Positions 61,201 through 64,000 of a DNA stretch of 64,000 bases are shown one piece after another. The translations under genes were made by a program, and so were the position numbers. The notes under the pieces were generated by a model. The model saw nothing but the letters and a program-made list of their open reading frames with translations, had not been told where the DNA came from and did no database searches. The stretch covers positions 62,001 through 126,000 of the forward strand of contig JALNXB010000001.1 of assembly GCA_023230585.1 (NCBI GenBank), written 5' to 3'. Position 1 is the stretch's first letter; each line of letters starts with the position of its first letter. This stretch comes from a bacterium (GTDB lineage Bacteria > Ratteibacteria > UBA8468 > B48-G9 > JAFGKM01).

Positions 61201-61329
61201 TATGTCAAACTTTATTCGAAATGCTTCATTCTTTCCGTTAGTTGAACTGTCAGCAGAAAGGTTCTGACATAAAACACAGAAGATTGTAAATAAGGTTAGC
61301 ATATAAATAAACTTGTGAAAAAGTCTCAT
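58264..61329 (-). CDS. Large secreted protein with beta-propeller-like middle and two FN3-like domains
   Basis: 1021 residues. A signal peptide (FHKFIYMLTLFTIFCVLC, cut near residue 26) sends it out of the cell. An N-terminal jelly-roll-like segment (about 35-175) is followed by a long region (about 200-640) rich in W, G and repeated beta strands that recalls oligogalacturonate-lyase/TolB-type propellers. Then come a fibronectin-III-like segment (about 650-735, YNLYRSNESGKNYKKV), a carbohydrate-binding-like domain (about 750-890) and a C-terminal FN3 (YYNVYRSKTPNLK, YYYRVVAVDNWDNRSS). No catalytic motif was recognised. Probably a polysaccharide-binding or degrading protein; it follows hemW by 24 bases. 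Confidence 0.65.
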   Translation of the reverse strand: MRLFHKFIYMLTLFTIFCVLCQNLSADSSTNGKNEAFRIKFDITSKTGWGGSRGGVYTDFSYNDQTGIASFALLCSWQGITKQVELTPGHYILRAVAKTNSHSAKLFVDKQPVATGDIFVMPIGISEEFREIILPFYVEGTEKKKYYTGIARAYGDPAKHRAVVQVKEIEIVRLGNTVLPDDWTSKTSTSIIHGLDTLKKISHPDRPGKVIFKDSFIGTELWLMTQGGEVNLSYSGSQDFSNEGKYFFAGKRTPGDIIRTDGTFRHRSAKPKSWANRIPWLFPWEEKRLPEGSDPSEWINVSRSFSTQTFLNLETGKTHIINLPQKEGWQIIKRPSEDGGRGPRLKYITHEILVWQSEDRKEFALSDIEGNNFRSFKVKSISKNPEQDIVYPAGEKNRDYLAMNSVWGKSGNNWANAVDKNGIRYFLFEINRNKFLTDDNPYQVWALPLSLTDKRGLIQVIPTPNITHIPLTGDKPIWKGDTWWNLAGGLPRSGDNTPLLLEDNTLVHMNALGMHSNFFGTITVNNPYNGEVKFLGNYPGLDHISWPHEFRRDIEFALIWSKNVPTVPIVMIDLEHETFWAVAMSNYYDREERAKRAANLRKSGTPTGDSRLQAKTIWSMPNPSPDYTKVGYASSMLTAERPEYEIGDTYIAVVRYPMPPSNLKIVKGKLLWEQPRFHAEIEGYNLYRSNESGKNYKKVNNQIITENNYNLSKKGFYVMTSVEYSGLESRMFSNEVQLGKNNRYRHFYEAETGKIVKPMVPFFEPKEASNSYGVAITDPSLLYKERLSERLLKGSVSLKIQIPYKGATKLMARVRGMSRFECESSTTGWPEKEEIGKGSFTVKVNGKQVGKIDVSEFRWKWVGIDTGNINLAKGEYEVSFETSDSSIALDNIMVTNDLRFTPTSKSNSPSLLNGAPSGLKAVTTLVQGEPLQQGGYRVRPPYVKLVWNEVKVPQGVRYYNVYRSKTPNLKTTSATLVGSTSTQEFLDSVLEAGNTYYYRVVAVDNWDNRSSDSPELTVLIQ

Positions 61330-61353
61330 ATTGTCCCCCTTTTTAGTAAAATA

Positions 61354-62448
61354 TTAAATAAACTCGCTAAGAACTCTGTTTGCCAGTAAAATTCCTTGAG
61401 AAGTTAATCTATACCTTGTGCCTGTCTCTTCTAAAAGATGGTTTTGAATAAGTTTATTCACCTGTTTTTCATATCCTATAAAATTTTTTTTATCAACCCC
61501 TTTTGACATACGAAGCCCTAAAAATATGGTCTCTTCTTTAATTGAAAGGGTAGAACCTTCTGTATATTCAACAATAGATTTTGAAGGGGTTGCAAGATAA
61601 TCTTTAAGAGAAGTGGTGTTTGCCCATCTTTTACCGTTAAAATGGGAATGGGCAGCAACCCCTACACCTATATAGTTGCCGTTTTCCCAATAGTTTACAT
61701 TATGTTTACATTCCATTCCTATGGTTGCGAAATTAGAAATTTCGTATCTGTAAAACTTCTGTTTTAAGAGGAATTCAACTGCATAAATATACATATCAGC
61801 ATCTTGGTCTTCTGAAGGTAGATTGAGGTTCCCTTTTTCTTTTTCTTCCCAGAATGGTGTTCCTTCTTCTATCTGTAAATTATAAATGGAATAATGCTGT
61901 AATTCCATAGATATGGCTTTCTGTAAATCTTGTTTCCATAACTCTATTGTTTGTCCTGGTAGAGCAAACATAAGGTCTATACTGATATTTTTAAAGTCGG
62001 CTTGCCTACATTCTTTATAAGTTTTCAAGGTATCTTCACTTGAATGAATTCTTCCAAGTTTAGTTAAAATATTATTATTAAAAGTTTGAACTCCCAATGA
62101 TATACGGTTTATACCCAACTGTTTGAAGTCTTTCAATTTTGTGATATCTGCAGTTGCAGGGTTCACCTCTATACTTATTTCTATATTAGGTGAAAGTAGG
62201 GGGGATATTTTGTTTATAGATGAAAAAATTTTTTCAATATGTAAAGGAGAAAGTAGGCTTGGAGTGCCTCCACCGATGTATATGGTAGAAATACCTTTTG
62301 AAAGAATATCTTCTCTTATTTTTAGTTCTGTGCAGAGAGCCTCTGAGTATTGGTTAAAAACTTGGTTTTCATACCCCGTGTATGATACAAAATCGCAGTA
62401 GGCACACTTTTTTACACAAAAAGGTATGTGTATATAAAGGCCTGTCAT
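61354..62448 (-). CDS. hemW: Radical SAM protein HemW (heme chaperone/coproporphyrinogen oxidase-like)
   Basis: 364 residues. Radical-SAM motif CVKKCAYCDF (CX3CX2C) near residue 11, then YIGGGTPSLL, ISLGVQTFN and NYWENGNYIGVGVAAHS. It resembles HemN but lacks its N-terminal extension, so the HemW name is preferred over coproporphyrinogen dehydrogenase. It directly follows lepA (10 bases), the common bacterial lepA-hemW pair. Confidence 0.9.
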   Translation of the reverse strand: MTGLYIHIPFCVKKCAYCDFVSYTGYENQVFNQYSEALCTELKIREDILSKGISTIYIGGGTPSLLSPLHIEKIFSSINKISPLLSPNIEISIEVNPATADITKLKDFKQLGINRISLGVQTFNNNILTKLGRIHSSEDTLKTYKECRQADFKNISIDLMFALPGQTIELWKQDLQKAISMELQHYSIYNLQIEEGTPFWEEKEKGNLNLPSEDQDADMYIYAVEFLLKQKFYRYEISNFATIGMECKHNVNYWENGNYIGVGVAAHSHFNGKRWANTTSLKDYLATPSKSIVEYTEGSTLSIKEETIFLGLRMSKGVDKKNFIGYEKQVNKLIQNHLLEETGTRYRLTSQGILLANRVLSEFI

Positions 62449-62458
62449 AGTTTTTTTA

Positions 62459-64000
62459 TTATCTATTTATTTTAAGAACGGCAAGAAACACCTCTTGAGG
62501 AATATCTACGCTACCAATTCTTTTCATTCTGCTTTTACCTTCTTTTTGTCTTTCGAGCAGTTTTCTTTTTCTTGAAATGTCTCCACCATAACATTTTTGT
62601 AGAACATCTTTACGGACAGGCGGTATGGTTTCTCTTGCTACAACTTTACTTCCTATAACTGCTTGAATAGGGATTTCAAACTGGTGGCGCGGGATTAAAG
62701 TGCGTAGTTTGGCAGCAAGGGCTCGCCCTACATACTGGGCTTGCTCTCTTGATACAATAGAACTTAAAGCATCCACTTGCTCATAATTTAAAAGTATATC
62801 CATCCTAACAGCGTTAGATACTCTGTAACCTATAATTTCGTAATCCATCGAAGCATAGCCTCTTGTGCAAGCTTTTAGCATATCGTGAAAATCAACAATA
62901 ATTCGAGATAGAGCCATTTCAACAACAAGCATTACCCTTGTAGGGTCAAGATATTCTGTAGAAATAAAATCACCATTCTTCTCATTTACAAGTTGCATTA
63001 TTGCTCCAGTATATTCGGATGGAGAAAGAATAGTTAAACGGCAGTAAGGTTCTTCAATGGTCTCTATTTCTGTTGTAGGAGGTAGCGATGATGGGTTATC
63101 AACCATTTTAATGCTCTTATTTTTTAATGTAACTCTGTATACCACACTTGGAGCTGTGGCAATAATGTTTAGATTAAACTCTGTTTCCATCCGTTCTTGA
63201 ACAATTTCAAGGTGTAAAAGTCCAAGAAAACCGCAACGGAAACCAAAACCAAGAGCAGAAGATGTTTCCTGTTCGTAGTGGAAAGAAGCGTCATTTAATT
63301 GTAATTTACCCATAGCGTCTTTAAGCATATCAAAGTCTTGCCCATCTATAGGGTAGAACCCACAAAACACCATAGGTTTCATACGTTTATATCCAGGCAA
63401 AGCTTCTTTTGCAGGGTGCACATCATCAGTAATAGTATCTCCCACCCTACAATCTCTAACATCTTTAATCCCTGCAATGACATACCCTACCTCTCCAGAA
63501 GATATTGTTTGGGAGGGGATAGGTCCTAACCTTAGATACCCTGCTTCTTGAACCTCAAATTTTCTACCTGTGCTCATCATCCTTATAAACATACCTTTCT
63601 TTATTTCCCCATTAAAAACTCTTACTCGAGCAATAACGCCTCTAAAAGAATCATAATGAGAATCAAAGATGAGGGCTTGCAAACAAGAATCTTTTTCTAT
63701 GGTAGGAGATGGAACCCGATCTATGATAGCACTAAGAATCTCCTCCACTCCTTCGCCTGTTTTAGCTGATACAAGCAGAACCTCTTCAGACGGTATCCCA
63801 AAAACCTTTTTGAACTCTTCTTTTATTCTATCTGGGTCGGCAGCTGGTAGGTCTATCTTGTTTATGACAGGAATAATAACAAGGTTGTTTTCTACTGCTA
63901 AATAAGCGTTAGCAAGCGTTTGAGCTTCGATACCTTGGGTTGCGTCCACAAGCAAAATTGCACCTTCACAGGCAGCAAGAGAACGAGAAACTTCGTAAGC
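62459..64000 (-). CDS. lepA: Elongation factor 4 (LepA), C-terminal 513 residues
   Basis: The gene enters from beyond base 64000; its frame is complete to the window edge, beginning AYEVSRSLAACEGAILLVDA. About 85-90 N-terminal residues, with the P-loop, are outside. Seen are NKIDLPAADP, the EF-G-like domains II-V, and the LepA-specific C-terminal domain (YGGDISRKRKLLERQKEG, RMKRIGSVDIPQEVF). LepA back-translocates stalled ribosomes. It forms an operon with hemW. Confidence 0.95.
   Translation of the reverse strand, partial: AYEVSRSLAACEGAILLVDATQGIEAQTLANAYLAVENNLVIIPVINKIDLPAADPDRIKEEFKKVFGIPSEEVLLVSAKTGEGVEEILSAIIDRVPSPTIEKDSCLQALIFDSHYDSFRGVIARVRVFNGEIKKGMFIRMMSTGRKFEVQEAGYLRLGPIPSQTISSGEVGYVIAGIKDVRDCRVGDTITDDVHPAKEALPGYKRMKPMVFCGFYPIDGQDFDMLKDAMGKLQLNDASFHYEQETSSALGFGFRCGFLGLLHLEIVQERMETEFNLNIIATAPSVVYRVTLKNKSIKMVDNPSSLPPTTEIETIEEPYCRLTILSPSEYTGAIMQLVNEKNGDFISTEYLDPTRVMLVVEMALSRIIVDFHDMLKACTRGYASMDYEIIGYRVSNAVRMDILLNYEQVDALSSIVSREQAQYVGRALAAKLRTLIPRHQFEIPIQAVIGSKVVARETIPPVRKDVLQKCYGGDISRKRKLLERQKEGKSRMKRIGSVDIPQEVFLAVLKINR

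Overview
The window is AT-rich bacterial DNA from a strict anaerobe that lives by fermentation or hydrogen metabolism. It carries an electron-bifurcating-type [FeFe] hydrogenase with its full HydF/HydG/HydE maturation set, a 17-gene membrane-bound [NiFe] hydrogenase locus, and V-type ATPase genes. No respiratory oxidase, heme enzyme or rRNA gene is seen. The housekeeping genes (thrS, infC-rpmI-rplT, rpsA, ispH, lepA, hemW, dtd) are bacterial. I cannot name the phylum from sequence alone; the mix of creatininase-like, M14/M24 peptidase-like, amidohydrolase and GHL6-type genes would suit one of the uncultivated anaerobic bacterial lineages.

Layout. 1-5924: end of hydB, then hydA-hydF-hydG-hydE in a tight operon. 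6075-7624 (minus): two overlapping amidohydrolase-fold genes, one with all metal-ligand motifs lost. 8045-22027: a [NiFe] hydrogenase operon. It opens with sulfhydrogenase-like beta and gamma subunits (diaphorase module) and a ferredoxin, continues with NuoH/B/C/D/I-like subunits and two NuoL-like subunits, and ends with an MbhDE/MrpB-G cation-antiporter module. This operon is interrupted at 17873-18630 by a non-coding repeat-built insertion bounded by a perfect 28-bp direct repeat. 22071-27790: maturation genes: a HypA without its zinc ribbon, a HypB-HycI fusion, a cyclophilin-like protein, an AAA/DUF4143 ATPase set between repeats, and a HypF without its acylphosphatase domain. 27768-29859 (minus): V-ATPase A and F, detached from the rest of the complex. 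29964-38029: acpS-like gene and a type I restriction-modification island, bracketed by a 39-bp direct repeat. 38279-43474 (minus): creatininase-dtd-LSm-like-plsC-ispH-rpsA-nagB. 43660-46312: tandem M14 deacylase-like genes and a lipoprotein. 46350-50607: tRNA-Asp, thrS, infC-rpmI-rplT, and a diguanylate cyclase. 50600-54075: a V-ATPase H-like coiled coil, an OYE-family oxidoreductase, and two metallo-beta-lactamase-fold proteins. 54164-64000 (minus): lepA-hemW, a large secreted protein, a GHL6-like glycosidase, an M24 creatinase-like protein and a second creatininase-like protein.

How it may work together. The [FeFe] enzyme would exchange electrons among NADH, ferredoxin and H2. The [NiFe] complex would couple electron flow from ferredoxin, and possibly NAD(P)H through its extra beta/gamma subunits, to H2 and to proton or sodium movement, which the V-ATPase could use. 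The maturation proteins for the [NiFe] enzyme are unusually built (one fusion and two domain losses), and HypC, HypD and HypE are not in the window. Several intergenic gaps hold a shared set of short palindromic repeat modules in different combinations. They account for nearly all of the large non-coding space and seem to have moved or been copied within this genome.
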